A stretch of DNA of 53,772 bases, taken from NCBI GenBank assembly GCA_946500895.1, contig CAMMXG010000007.1, positions 1 to 53,772 of the forward strand, read 5' to 3'. Shown here in pieces: positions 8,123 through 17,900 of this stretch (its first letter is position 1; each line of letters begins with the position of its first letter). The translations under genes and the position numbers were made by a program. Origin of the DNA: an uncultured Mycoplasma sp. Lineage in GTDB: Bacteria; Bacillota_I; Bacilli_A; RF39; UBA660. Under the pieces are notes generated by a model, which made no database searches, was not told where the DNA came from, and worked only from the letters and a program-made list of their open reading frames with translations.

Positions 8123-8237
8123 TCTCTTTATATGAATTGTAGGATAATGTCAAATTATGTGTAAATCACATTTATTATATTTTTCGTGCATATCTTTATA
8201 TATTATGGTAGAATATTTATAAAGGAGATTAGAGTTT

Positions 8238-8735
8238 ATGAAAAATAAAATAGTTTTTGTTGTTGTGTTTTTAATTTTTTTTATGATTGGCTTTTTAGGA
8301 GTAAGAGGATTTTTGAATCAAGAGAAAGAAAAAACTTTTGATTTAGATGGGTTTCATATCACTCTTACTAACCAGTTTCAAGAAGAAGAGATGGATGGTG
8401 TTACTGTATATTTAGAAAGTGATTATGTAGGTATTGCCGCTTACCAAGAGTCTTTTGCTGATTTAGAAATTGTTGGATTAAATGGTGATTCCACTTTAGA
8501 TGAATATATGCAGGTAGTTATTCAAAATAATGGTGGCAATGAAGAAATAATGCATGAGGATGGCCTTACTTACGTTGAATATGAAGAAGAAATTGATGGA
8601 GAAACATATTATTATTTTGTTACTGTTTTTAAAGGAGAAGATTCTTTTTGGGTTGTTAATTTCTTTTCTTTAGCAAGTAATAAAAGCACATATCAAGATG
8701 ACTTTGTTAAATGGGCACAATCAATTGAAGTTTAA
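8238..8735 (+). CDS. Hypothetical membrane-anchored protein
   Basis: The 165-residue protein has an N-terminal hydrophobic anchor (residues 3-25, KNKIVFVVVFLIFFMIGFLG) and no lipobox Cys, followed by an acidic extracellular domain. The outer part alternates beta strands and contains a DGETYYYFVTVFKGEDSFWVVNFFS segment with a final FVKWAQSIEV helix. That layout resembles small PsbP/DUF-type lipoprotein domains, but I cannot name a family. It has a strong ribosome binding site (AAAGGAG) and stands alone. Confidence 0.7.
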   Translation: MKNKIVFVVVFLIFFMIGFLGVRGFLNQEKEKTFDLDGFHITLTNQFQEEEMDGVTVYLESDYVGIAAYQESFADLEIVGLNGDSTLDEYMQVVIQNNGGNEEIMHEDGLTYVEYEEEIDGETYYYFVTVFKGEDSFWVVNFFSLASNKSTYQDDFVKWAQSIEV

Positions 8736-8837
8736 ATTGGAATTTTTCCAATTTTTTTATTGTAAAGCGGAAGTAAAGCAACTTAGGAATGTAGATATTT
8801 TGAGTCATTTATAGTATAATTAATTAAGGTGAAGTGC

Positions 8838-9422
8838 ATGAATTATCCAAATAACATCAAGAAAGTTTATAAGAAAGAAATTAATTATAAAAATCGTGGT
8901 ATGGATTTAGAAAACCTTATTAATGATGCTTGTACATATTATTTAGAACATGATATGGCCGTTATTTATAAAAAACCTACCCCTATTGGAGTCGTGGATG
9001 TAGATTATAAAAATGGTGCAGTCATTCATAAGGCTTATTTTAAAGAACCCTCTACCCTTGATTATAATGGAATTTATAAAGGAAAATATATTGAATTTGA
9101 TGCGAAAGAGTGTGCATCAAAAACAAGTTTTCCTCTTAGCAATATTCATCTTCACCAAATTAAACATATTGAACATATTTTAAAACACGGAGGAATTGCT
9201 TTTTTAATTATTAGTATGAATAGTAATTATTATTTATTTAAGGGTGATGATTTGCTTTCTTTTATTAAAGATAATAAGAGAAAGAGTATTCCCTACTCTC
9301 TAATACAAGAAATAGGTTATCCTCTTAAATTCAATTATAATATTGGTATTGATTATTTAAAAGGAATAGATGAAGCTTATAAAGGAGTTGGTTATTTTGA
9401 AAATACCAAAAATGAAAGTTAA
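8838..9422 (+). CDS. recU: Holliday junction resolvase RecU
   Basis: RecU cleaves Holliday junctions during recombination and repair in Bacilli. The protein has the family landmarks NYKNRGMDLENLIN near the start, YKKPTPIGVVDVDY, DYNGIYKGKYIEFDAKE (metal-binding Asp/Glu and Lys of the nuclease core), and KTSFPLSNIHLHQIKH. The start chosen is ATG 8838, because AAGGTGAA lies upstream. A GTG at 8829 would overlap that site. Its end overlaps the start of the class A PBP gene, the same recU-ponA pairing as in Bacillus. Confidence 0.95.
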   Translation: MNYPNNIKKVYKKEINYKNRGMDLENLINDACTYYLEHDMAVIYKKPTPIGVVDVDYKNGAVIHKAYFKEPSTLDYNGIYKGKYIEFDAKECASKTSFPLSNIHLHQIKHIEHILKHGGIAFLIISMNSNYYLFKGDDLLSFIKDNKRKSIPYSLIQEIGYPLKFNYNIGIDYLKGIDEAYKGVGYFENTKNES

Positions 9423-12000
9423 AAAGAAAGTTAAAAGTGATGTGAAAGAGCATAAGCCTAAGAAGAAGAAAACAGGTAAAACAAAAAATACGATTCTCAT
9501 TATTTTAATTAGTTTGGGAATTATTATTGCTTCTACTGTACTTGCTTTTGCTTTATATATTATTATTACTTCGCCAGATTTCGTAGCACAAGAATTATAT
9601 ACGAAAGAACCTACTATTTTGTATGATATGAATGGTGAGGAAATCACAAGAATTGGTAATGAAAATGTAGAATTAGTTACTTATAGTGATTTACCACAAG
9701 TACTTGTTGATGCTTTAATTGCAACCGAAGACTCAAGATTCTTTCAACATAATGGGTTTGATGCAGCAAGATTTATTCGAGCAAGTTTAGGTCAACTAGC
9801 TGGTCAAGATGCTGGTGGTGCTTCTACCCTATCCATGCAAGTAATTAAAAATACTTATACGGATGGTACTAAAACAGAGGGTATTGAGGGTATTGTTCGT
9901 AAGTTTACCGATATTTATATGGCTGTATTTAAACTAGAAGCTAGCTATACCAAAGAAGAAATTATTGAATTTTATTTTAATAGCCAGTGGCTTAGTGGTG
10001 GTTCTATAAATTATGGTTCTATTAATGGTGTTGAACAAGGTAGTCAATATTATTTTGGTAAGTCGGTTTCTGATTTAACTTTAGCTGAAGCTAGCCTACT
10101 GGTAGGTATGTTTAATAATCCATCTTTATATAATCCTTATACTAATCCAGAGGGTTGTAGTAATAGACGTTCTACTGTTTTAAGTCTTATGGTAAGGCAT
10201 GGATATATTACTGAAGAAGAAAAAGAATTTGCAGAGTCTATCCCTGTTCAAAGCTTACTTGCAGACCATACAGAAGATGAAAACTCAAGTATGTATCAAG
10301 CATTTATCGATTATACGCTTTTAAAAGTTCAGGAAGAAACTGGTGATGATCCAAGAAAAGTACCAATGGAGATTTATACAACACTAGATCCTAGTATTCA
10401 AGAGACTTTATATTTACTAGAAACTGGAGAGCTATATACATTTGCTACAGAAAAAGTTCAGTTTGGTATGGCAGTTACAAGTACTGAAGATGGTTCCGTG
10501 CTAGCCCTATCAGGTGGTAGAAATTATGTTGCTTTAGGTATAAATAGAGCTGTTAGTACTGAGTATAAGGGAATTAGAAATCATATTGGTAGTACAGCGA
10601 AAATCATTTTTGACTATGGACCTTATATTGAATATTTAAATGGTTCAACTGGACAATTATTTTTGGATCGACCTTGGAGTTATTCTAATGGTACTTCTAT
10701 TGTTAACTCGAGTCGTGATTATTGGGGAGAAGTAACAATGCGAAGAGCTCTTATTAATTCTCGAAATATTCCTGCTATTCAAGCAATGCAACAAGTAGCC
10801 AATGAAGTAGGAATGGATCAAATTGCTGAATTTGCTAGTAATTTAGGTATCGATTATGGTGAAGAATTATATGAAGCTGCTGGTTTAGGTGGTTCTGGCG
10901 GTTCTAATCCACTTAGTATGTCGGCGGCCTATGCAGCCTTTGGACGCGGCGGAATTTATATTGAACCTTATTCATTTACTAGAGTTGTCTATATAGAAAC
11001 AGAAGAAGAATATAATCATCCAATTGTTCAAGAACGAGTTATGAGCGAAGAAACTGCTTACATGATTACCGATATTTTAGTTGATGCAGGAGTAAGTGGT
11101 GTTGGTGGTAACTTTAGTATTAGCGGTACTGATATAGCAGCAAAAGGTGGTACTTCAACTATTGATAGTGAATCAGCCAAACAATTAGGTGTTCCTAGTT
11201 ATACGACACCAAACCATTGGAATATAACCTACTCCCCTGATTATTCAATTGCACTATGGTTTGGATATGATGATTTAAGAGAAGGCTATTTAACTAGTGG
11301 TACTGGTTATGGTCCAAGACGTCAAATTATGGCAGCAGTTGCTAGAAGAATATATAAGACTGGTTCAAGATTCGAACAACCTAGTGGTGTTGTATCAGCA
11401 ACTATTGAACTTGGTACGTATCCATTGCAACTTGCTAGCGAACATACTCCTAGTAGTTTAAAATCGACTGAGCTATTTAAAGCTGGATACGAGCCAACTG
11501 AAGTATCTAGTAGATTTGATACTTTAGCAAATCCAACTAATGGAACGTCTACTTATGATGGTTCAACGATTCGAATTACTTGGGATGCAATAGATACTCC
11601 AGATGCCATTAATCCAGATTATTTGGAAGAGTACTTTAATGGAACCTTTAAAGATTTATATGGTAGTGACTATGCTGAAGAATATTATCAAGCTAGATTA
11701 TCTTATAATAACTCTAATATTGGTACAATTGGATATCAAGTATATTTACAGGATGCTAGTGGTAATTTAATAAGTTTGGGATATACAACTAATAATTATT
11801 ATACTTATACTGCTTCGCCTGGAACGAACTATACATTTGTTGTTAAATCAGCATATAGTATTTTTAAAGATAATATGAGTACTGGACTTACTATTACTGC
11901 AGAAACGAATATGGATAGTAATATTGGTGATATGGTTGATCCTGATACACCAGATGATGAAGATGAAACTACTCCACCAGTAGATACTGGATTAGAGTAA
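9397..12000 (+). CDS. Class A penicillin-binding protein (PBP1a-like)
   Basis: This bifunctional peptidoglycan glycosyltransferase/transpeptidase has a basic cytoplasmic tail and one transmembrane helix (about 30-60). The GT51 domain shows ATEDSRFFQHNGFD (catalytic Glu) and GASTLSMQVIKN. The transpeptidase domain has the active-site Ser in GSTAK (about residue 400), SRN, and the third box KGGTS (about 583), where KGG replaces the usual KTG. A fibronectin-like C-terminal domain and an acidic tail follow. The start is probably TTG 9397, behind AAAGGAG (9381-9387), rather than ATG 9370. It overlaps recU and ends at a clear terminator. Confidence 0.94.
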   Translation: MKIPKMKVKKKVKSDVKEHKPKKKKTGKTKNTILIILISLGIIIASTVLAFALYIIITSPDFVAQELYTKEPTILYDMNGEEITRIGNENVELVTYSDLPQVLVDALIATEDSRFFQHNGFDAARFIRASLGQLAGQDAGGASTLSMQVIKNTYTDGTKTEGIEGIVRKFTDIYMAVFKLEASYTKEEIIEFYFNSQWLSGGSINYGSINGVEQGSQYYFGKSVSDLTLAEASLLVGMFNNPSLYNPYTNPEGCSNRRSTVLSLMVRHGYITEEEKEFAESIPVQSLLADHTEDENSSMYQAFIDYTLLKVQEETGDDPRKVPMEIYTTLDPSIQETLYLLETGELYTFATEKVQFGMAVTSTEDGSVLALSGGRNYVALGINRAVSTEYKGIRNHIGSTAKIIFDYGPYIEYLNGSTGQLFLDRPWSYSNGTSIVNSSRDYWGEVTMRRALINSRNIPAIQAMQQVANEVGMDQIAEFASNLGIDYGEELYEAAGLGGSGGSNPLSMSAAYAAFGRGGIYIEPYSFTRVVYIETEEEYNHPIVQERVMSEETAYMITDILVDAGVSGVGGNFSISGTDIAAKGGTSTIDSESAKQLGVPSYTTPNHWNITYSPDYSIALWFGYDDLREGYLTSGTGYGPRRQIMAAVARRIYKTGSRFEQPSGVVSATIELGTYPLQLASEHTPSSLKSTELFKAGYEPTEVSSRFDTLANPTNGTSTYDGSTIRITWDAIDTPDAINPDYLEEYFNGTFKDLYGSDYAEEYYQARLSYNNSNIGTIGYQVYLQDASGNLISLGYTTNNYYTYTASPGTNYTFVVKSAYSIFKDNMSTGLTITAETNMDSNIGDMVDPDTPDDEDETTPPVDTGLE

Positions 12001-12005
12001 AATTT

Positions 12006-12037
12006 AACCTCATTTCATAATAGAAATGAGGTTTTTT
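12006..12037 (+). terminator. Terminator of the recU-PBP operon
   Basis: AACCTCATTTC (12006-12016) pairs with GAAATGAGGTT (12023-12033), followed by a T-run. It also faces the convergent gene at 12036. Confidence 0.9.
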
Positions 12038-12926
12038 ATTTGAGATAAGGTGTAATTTTGACTCTTTTTCTTAGATAACTATAATCTAAATTTTCTATTT
12101 CTTTTATCCTTTCTTCCCTTTGCAATATTTCATCTAAATATAAGAAAAAATCAATGCTGTCTTTGGTTGTTCCAAATACATTATATAAAGCTTGATCTAA
12201 TTCATAAAAGCTCTTGTATAAAGAACTATAATAAAATCTTTTAAATAAATATTCTGATTCAAATAATGGTAAACAAGGAATGGTTATTATTTCATAGGCA
12301 TATCGATAATTTTTTGGAAGTTTAAAGTTGTATAATAAGTTTCTTATTTTTTCATCTTTTATGCGAAATTTTTTTAATAAATTAATATTGTCTAAATAAA
12401 TTTTTACTAAATAACTATTAAAAGCTTCATCTATGGCATTATAGTATATATTTGTACTAGTTCCTTCGGCAAGTCCACTATAAAAATATGGTTTATCACT
12501 TAGGCAAAATTCTGGAAATATCTCATTTATTGCGTGTTTTAGTTCATGAGTTACATTGTCAAATATTTGATAGAATTCATCAACTGGACCAATAATAATT
12601 AATTGTTCATTTTCTAATTGATTTTCTTTAATAAAGCTTCCAAAATAAGCAGAATTATCATTGGTCAATTTATATAGAAATTCTTCTTCTAATGGTTCTC
12701 TAAGAAGTTTTTGATAAATTTTTACAACTGCTTCATTAGTAAATAAAATATAAGTATAACTTAAAACCTCCATAATCAAGTCTTCTATTTCATCATCTAA
12801 CATAATCATACTTAAGTAAGAAATAGTAAGAATATTTATTTCTTCTTCAGTATAGTGGAAATGGTTAGTAATTTCTTTTATTGTTGCTTTTATTTCAATT
12901 ATTTTATTATTTATTTTCTCTTCCAC
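12036..12926 (-). CDS. Hypothetical protein with a HExxH-type motif
   Basis: I do not recognise this 296-residue protein as a named family. Near the middle it has VTHELKHAINE (HELKH, residues 127-131), matching the HExxH zinc-protease signature, followed about 25-40 residues later by acidic residues (AEGTS, AIDEAFNS) that could supply a third ligand. The N-terminal 100 residues are helical. No signal peptide is seen, so a cytoplasmic metallopeptidase-like role is possible but unproven. The start is GTG 12926. It lies just after sigE on the same strand, but a sigE terminator comes between. Confidence 0.65.
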   Translation of the reverse strand: MEEKINNKIIEIKATIKEITNHFHYTEEEINILTISYLSMIMLDDEIEDLIMEVLSYTYILFTNEAVVKIYQKLLREPLEEEFLYKLTNDNSAYFGSFIKENQLENEQLIIIGPVDEFYQIFDNVTHELKHAINEIFPEFCLSDKPYFYSGLAEGTSTNIYYNAIDEAFNSYLVKIYLDNINLLKKFRIKDEKIRNLLYNFKLPKNYRYAYEIITIPCLPLFESEYLFKRFYYSSLYKSFYELDQALYNVFGTTKDSIDFFLYLDEILQREERIKEIENLDYSYLRKRVKITPYLK

Positions 12927-12962
12927 GTTGCATCACAAATAATTATTTTAAATTAATATAAA

Positions 12963-12990
12963 AAGCAAGCTATAGTTTCATAGTTTGCTT
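12963..12990 (-). terminator. Terminator of spoIIGA-sigE
   Basis: GCAAGCTAT (12965-12973) pairs with ATAGTTTGC (12980-12988) with one G-T pair, and T-rich sequence follows on the minus strand. The sigE stop codon lies inside the hairpin. Confidence 0.7.
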
Positions 12991-13653
12991 TAATTTTTTA
13001 ATAACCTTTTTTTCTATTCTCGATATATAACTTTGTGAAATACCCAGTTTTTCAGCGACTTCTTTTTGGGTATATTCTTCTGTATTATTTAAGCCATATC
13101 TAAGAGTCATAATTTCTTTTTCTCTTTCATCTAATGATTTAATTTCACGCGTTAATATTTCTTTATTTAAAACTTTTTCATATTCATTAGGGACATAATC
13201 TATTTCTGTTCCTAAAATATCTTCTAAATGTAATTCATTACCTTCTGAATCATAATTTAGAGCATCTTCAAAACTAATCTCACCTCTTCTTTTTTTATTT
13301 TTTCTTAGAAACATTAGTATTTCATTAGATATACAACGCGATGCATAAGTTGCTAGTTTGATATTTTTATCTAATTTATAAGTATTAATTCCTTTAATTA
13401 ATCCAATTGAACCAATACTGACTAAATCTTCTACATCATATCCAGTATTTTCATATTTTTTAGCTAAAAATACTACTAATCGTAAATTATGTTCAATTAA
13501 TTTATTTTTGGCATCCATATCTCCCTTTCCAGCTTTTATAATACAGTCTCGTTCTTCCCTTTCTTCTAAAGGAGGTGGAAGTTTATCCGTAGATCCCACA
13601 AAGAAGCAATCATTGTATTTTGATTTTAACCATAATAATATTTTATTTATCAT
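12970..13653 (-). CDS. sigE: Sporulation sigma factor SigE
   Basis: SigE is the early mother-cell sigma factor. It is made as an inactive membrane-associated pro-protein and activated by SpoIIGA. The 227-residue protein has sigma-70 region 2 (NLRLVVFLAKKYENTGYDVEDLVSIG, then GINTYKLDKNIKLATYASRCISNEI) and a region 4 helix-turn-helix at the C-terminus (YTQKEVAEKLGISQSYISRIEKK). The N-terminal extension of about 25 residues corresponds to the pro-sequence. ATG 13653 overlaps the spoIIGA stop, which favours SigE over the similar SigK. Unlike Bacillus, sigG is not next door but lies 35 kb away. Confidence 0.94.
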   Translation of the reverse strand: MINKILLWLKSKYNDCFFVGSTDKLPPPLEEREERDCIIKAGKGDMDAKNKLIEHNLRLVVFLAKKYENTGYDVEDLVSIGSIGLIKGINTYKLDKNIKLATYASRCISNEILMFLRKNKKRRGEISFEDALNYDSEGNELHLEDILGTEIDYVPNEYEKVLNKEILTREIKSLDEREKEIMTLRYGLNNTEEYTQKEVAEKLGISQSYISRIEKKVIKKLKQTMKL

Positions 13654-14402
13654 ATTTCCTCCAATATCTTATAGTTTAATAAGCAATCTACTCCATTTAA
13701 TTTAAACGATTCTTCACTTAAACCAATTAAGTAGTTTGTTAGTTTTTTATTATCAATTATAATACACTTTGGTTTAATACATTCCAGCAAACCATGGTGA
13801 TTTAAAGCGTTATATGGCACATACATTGGACTTCTTATATTGATACTTCCCTTTATCTTTTTCTTATTAATTAATATAATCGGTTTGTTGGTAATTGGAT
13901 CAGTGAGTTTATTTCCTGTATCTAGAAAGCCTGTTATATTTAATTTATCATTATCGTTAAATACAATACTTACTTTATAATAATAATTTTTTATTTCTTT
14001 TAAGGCAGTGATACTTTTGATAAAGATATATAAAATGATGGGAGCAATTAGAAGTAAAATTAAATAGTTACTATTTTTAAATTCAATATTTAAATAATAT
14101 ATGAAACCTCCTAATATGATACTTACCATGTATAGATAGATTACATTATAAGTTGTATATTTTATGTTTTTATAACCAAAGGCAATTAATACCATGATGA
14201 TTCCCATGATTATTTTTAAAATGGTAAATATAATACTTGAGAAAGGAATAAATAAACTTAAAAGAGTTAATTCGCCAAAAAGTGATGCTAAGACTAATCT
14301 GTAAATTTTACTGAATCTCTTTAAAGTGATATTTATTGTTAAAAGAATTAATAAATCAAATAAGAAATTTATTATTATTAATATGTCTATGTATATAATC
14401 AT
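13650..14402 (-). CDS. spoIIGA: Pro-sigma-E processing protease SpoIIGA
   Basis: SpoIIGA is a membrane aspartic protease that cleaves pro-SigE after septation. The N-terminal half has five hydrophobic helices. The soluble C-terminal half carries the aspartic protease motif GFLDTGNKLTDP (about residue 165), followed by the NKPIILI strand. ATG 14402 is chosen because GGTGAAG lies just upstream. The longer frame to TTG 14414 has no ribosome binding site. It is translationally coupled to sigE by an ATGA overlap. Confidence 0.93.
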   Translation of the reverse strand: MIIYIDILIIINFLFDLLILLTINITLKRFSKIYRLVLASLFGELTLLSLFIPFSSIIFTILKIIMGIIMVLIAFGYKNIKYTTYNVIYLYMVSIILGGFIYYLNIEFKNSNYLILLLIAPIILYIFIKSITALKEIKNYYYKVSIVFNDNDKLNITGFLDTGNKLTDPITNKPIILINKKKIKGSINIRSPMYVPYNALNHHGLLECIKPKCIIIDNKKLTNYLIGLSEESFKLNGVDCLLNYKILEEI

Positions 14403-14445
14403 ATGCTTCACCAATATGATTATATATTATTTGTTCTAAAAAAAA

Positions 14446-14452
14446 TGTCAAA
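14446..14452 (-). promoter_or_regulatory. Possible Spo0A-like box upstream of spoIIGA
   Basis: TTTGACA on the minus strand (TGTCAAA on plus) lies about 45 bp before spoIIGA and resembles the 0A box TGTCGAA with one change. TATAAT sits 21 bp downstream. In Bacillus, spoIIG is activated by Spo0A from a sigma-A promoter with unusually long spacing, so the arrangement is suggestive. It is a single weak match. Confidence 0.35.
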
Positions 14453-14454
14453 CA

Positions 14455-14487
14455 AAAAACAAGATTTTAAAATTTCTTGTTTTTTTA
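14455..14487. terminator. Hairpin with T-runs on both sides
   Basis: AACAAGA (14458-14464) pairs with TCTTGTT (14475-14481) through an AT-rich stem. T-runs flank it on both strands, giving a possible bidirectional terminator in the gap between spoIIGA and the XRE gene. Confidence 0.5.
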
Positions 14488-14676
14488 AATCTTGTAGTTC
14501 TTTTAGTGATAATTCAGTTTTAAATTATTTTTTTCTTTTTATTTTGGAAGTATAGCTTCACATACTTTTAGCGCTTTTAATGGTAAAATATGGTAAACAT
14601 AGGCAAAATGTAACTAGTTATAATTTTCATATTTAGGTTAATGATATACTTTTTTTGAGCCTAAAGGAGGATGGAA

Positions 14677-14922
14677 ATGAACAGATTAAAGGAACTTAGA
14701 GAAGATAGAGATCTGTATCAAAAAGATATTGCTAAGTTAATTCATATTGATCAATCTAATTATAGTAAATATGAACTAGAGAAAATTAATATTCCGGTTG
14801 AAACTTTGCGTCAACTTGCTGATTATTATAATACCTCTATTGATTATATTTTATATAGGACGGATGTTAGAAAAGCTTATCCTAAAAGTATCGTAAATGA
14901 AAAGACAGTTCAAACAAACTAG
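14677..14922 (+). CDS. Small XRE-family transcriptional regulator
   Basis: This protein of about 81 residues is almost only a helix-turn-helix domain: LKELREDRDLYQKDIAKLIHID, then SNYSKYELEKINIPVETL, then LADYYNTSIDYILYRTD. ATG 14677 is preferred over ATG 14671, because AAAGGAGG (14663-14670) would abut the latter. A TATAAT lies at about 14615. It stands alone, converging on polC, and has no visible partner to show its target. Confidence 0.85.
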   Translation: MNRLKELREDRDLYQKDIAKLIHIDQSNYSKYELEKINIPVETLRQLADYYNTSIDYILYRTDVRKAYPKSIVNEKTVQTN

Positions 14923-14937
14923 AACTGTCTTTTCTTT
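14900..14937. terminator. Bidirectional terminator between XRE gene and polC
   Basis: AAAAGACAGTT (14900-14910) pairs with AACTGTCTTTT (14923-14933), followed by T-rich sequence. It serves the XRE gene and, on the other strand, probably polC. Confidence 0.8.
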
Positions 14938-14938
14938 T

Positions 14939-17900
14939 TTAAAAATCAAATAAACTTAATTGACTTGTTTCTGGTAAATTGCCAAATATTCCTAAGCTTT
15001 TTAGTTTATCAACTGTTGTTCCATTTACATGACCGCGCATCCCAAAATCTTCAATGCTATAGAAAGGTTTAATATTTCTTTCTTCAATGATTTTGGCCGC
15101 TACACTATCTCCTAGGCCATCTAAGGTTCTAAATGGACAAATTAAAGTTACACCATCATCAGCGAGAATAAAGTTTTTACCATCACTTTTTTCAATATCA
15201 ATGTTTCCAAACTTAAATCCTCTTGCTGTTGCTTCTAAAGATAGCTTCAATGTTTCAAGAACACTTGATTCTTTATTCGTTGCATTAAAACCTTTATTCA
15301 TTATTTCATTCATACGTGCTTTTATCGCGTCATAACCTTTGACCATCGTTTCCAATTCGAAATCATCAAATCTGGTTGAGAAGTAGGTCGCATAATAAAT
15401 GCCTGGCATATGAACTTTGAAATAAGCAATTCTAAAGGCACTCATAACATAAGCGGCAGCATGAGCTTTTGGGAACATGTATTTAATTTTTTCACAAGAA
15501 TTAATATACCAATCAGCGATACCTGCTTCCTGCATTTCAGCCTTGAATTTCGCCCATCCTTCGGGATCTTTGCTTGCTTTTCCTTTACGAACAAACTCCA
15601 TAATTTTGAAAGCTTTGATTGGGGCCATGCCATTATACATCAAGTATACCATGATATCATCACGACAACCAATAACATCACTAAAGGGAACAATGTTATT
15701 CCTAATTAATTCTTGAGCATTCCCTAGCCATACATCGGTACCATGAGAAAGCCCTGATATTTTGATTAGTTCGGAAAATGTTTTTGGTTTGGTATCTACA
15801 AGCATACCAATGGTAAATGGTGTTCCAAATTCAGGTACACCTAGTGTTCCTGTTTCATTCATGATTTGTTCTTTGGTAACACCAAGAGGTTCTGGTGATA
15901 AGAAAATACCCATTGTTTCTTTATCATCCATTGGCACAGTTGTTACATCAATTCCTGTTAAATCTTGAATCATTCTAAGTTGGGTTGGGTCAGTATGACC
16001 TAAAATATCTAGTTTTAAAACATCCTCATCAATAGCATGGTAATCAAAGTGTGTTGTTCGCCATGCAGCATCAATATCTTCGGCTGGATATTGGAATGGG
16101 GTAAAATCAAAGACATCCATGTATCCTGGTATTACTACTATTCCTCCAGGGTGTTGGCCTGTTGTTCTTTTGACTCCAGTACATCCTTTAGCAAGTCTTT
16201 CTATTTCGGCGTTATTTAATATAATTCCTTTTTGTTCGGCATACCCTCTTACAAAACCAAAAGCTGTTTTTTCAGCAACTGTACCAATCGTTCCAGCGCG
16301 ATATACATTATCTACACCAAATAATACTTTGGTATAATCATGAGCTGCTGCTTGATTTAAATCGGAGAAGTTAAGGTCGATATCCGGAACTTTATCGGCA
16401 TTAAATCCGAGGAAAGTAGCAAATGGCATGTCTTGACCATCTTTTGTCATTAATGTTCCACACTTTGGGCAAGTTTTATCTGGTAAGTCAAAACCACTTT
16501 TATAAATACTACCATAAGATGTCCCATCATCATCTTCAAAACTTGAATATTTACAATTCTTACAGCGATAATGTGGTGATAAAGCATTGACCTCAGTTAT
16601 TCCCATCATCGTAGCAACAAAACTAGAACCTACTGAACCACGAGATCCAACTAAGAAACCATCATCATTACTCTTCTTTACTAATTTTTGAGCAATTAAA
16701 TAAATAACGTCAAAGCCTCCACCAATGATACCGCCCAAGGTTTTCTTTACTTTTTTATCAATATCCGCTAGAGGGTCGGTTTCTTTTTCCGCTTTTAATT
16801 CTACTTCTAAAGTTTCTTTTTCTTCGTTACTTGCACTCTTTATCTTTTCTGCTAATTCTTCTATTTTGGCATTATGCTCTTTTTCTAATTTTAATACCAA
16901 CTCATCTTTTACTACTCTTTTTACTTCATCAAAGCCTTTTAAAATTGTTTCATGAAGTATACTAAAGGCTTTCGTTGTCAGTTCATCGCCACTTAAGTGT
17001 TCTTCTCTTTCTAGTCTTGCTTTGATACTTTCTAGGACACTATCACCATAAAGTTCTTTTGATATACGCTCTTCAATATTAAGTGGTAATGGATCTCCAT
17101 ACCAATCAGCAGCTTTTTTATAAACCATTTCTGTTACAGTTTCAACAGAGTTTTCAATTCTTGGAGAGAATGGTACTCCCCCAGTTTGAATAATTACTTC
17201 CACTTCTTCAATCATATCTGCAATTTTATTGGTGTTTTCTACAACGATTTCATATGCTAAATCTTTACCTAAAAAGGCAAATTCATCTAACATTTCTTCC
17301 GTTGTTCTAATATGCATATCAGGTTGTTCTATTCCTCTTTTATTTAATGGATGTAATTTACCATTGGATTTTTGAGCAATAATAATATCTCGATAAATTT
17401 TATCTTTAGGTGTTAAATAATGAGCATCACTTGTTGCTACAACTAACTTTCCAGCATCGCGAGCTACACGAATAATTTTCTTTAAATGTTCTTCTAAATC
17501 ATTCATTGTTTTAAAACCACTGGATTCCATTTGTAATAAATGTTTAAAAGTACTAATTGGTTGTACTTCAATGTAATCATAAAATTGCATTAAATTAGCT
17601 AATTCTTCGTCATCTTTGGTTTTCGCTTCTTCAAATATTTCACCATTAATACAACCACTACCAATTAAAAGGCCTTCTCTTAGTTTTTTTAATTCGCCAC
17701 GAGGAAGTTTTGGTTCACTATTTTTAAATAAATAAGTAGTATTAGCATAACTAATAATCTTAAATAGATTTTTTAAGCCTACTTTATTTTTAACTAAACA
17801 GCATAAATGAAATGGAAATGAGAACTTAATTAATTCACTAATATCTACTGAATTAAATAACTTTGTTGTTGTTTCAATGTTTCTAGAATCTAGCTCTTCA

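Noticed and set aside
8160-8225. Possible forespore sigma (SigF/SigG) promoter GCATA...GGTAGAATA before 8238
   Set aside because: Two key -10 positions differ from the consensus and the region is so AT-rich that chance matches are likely.
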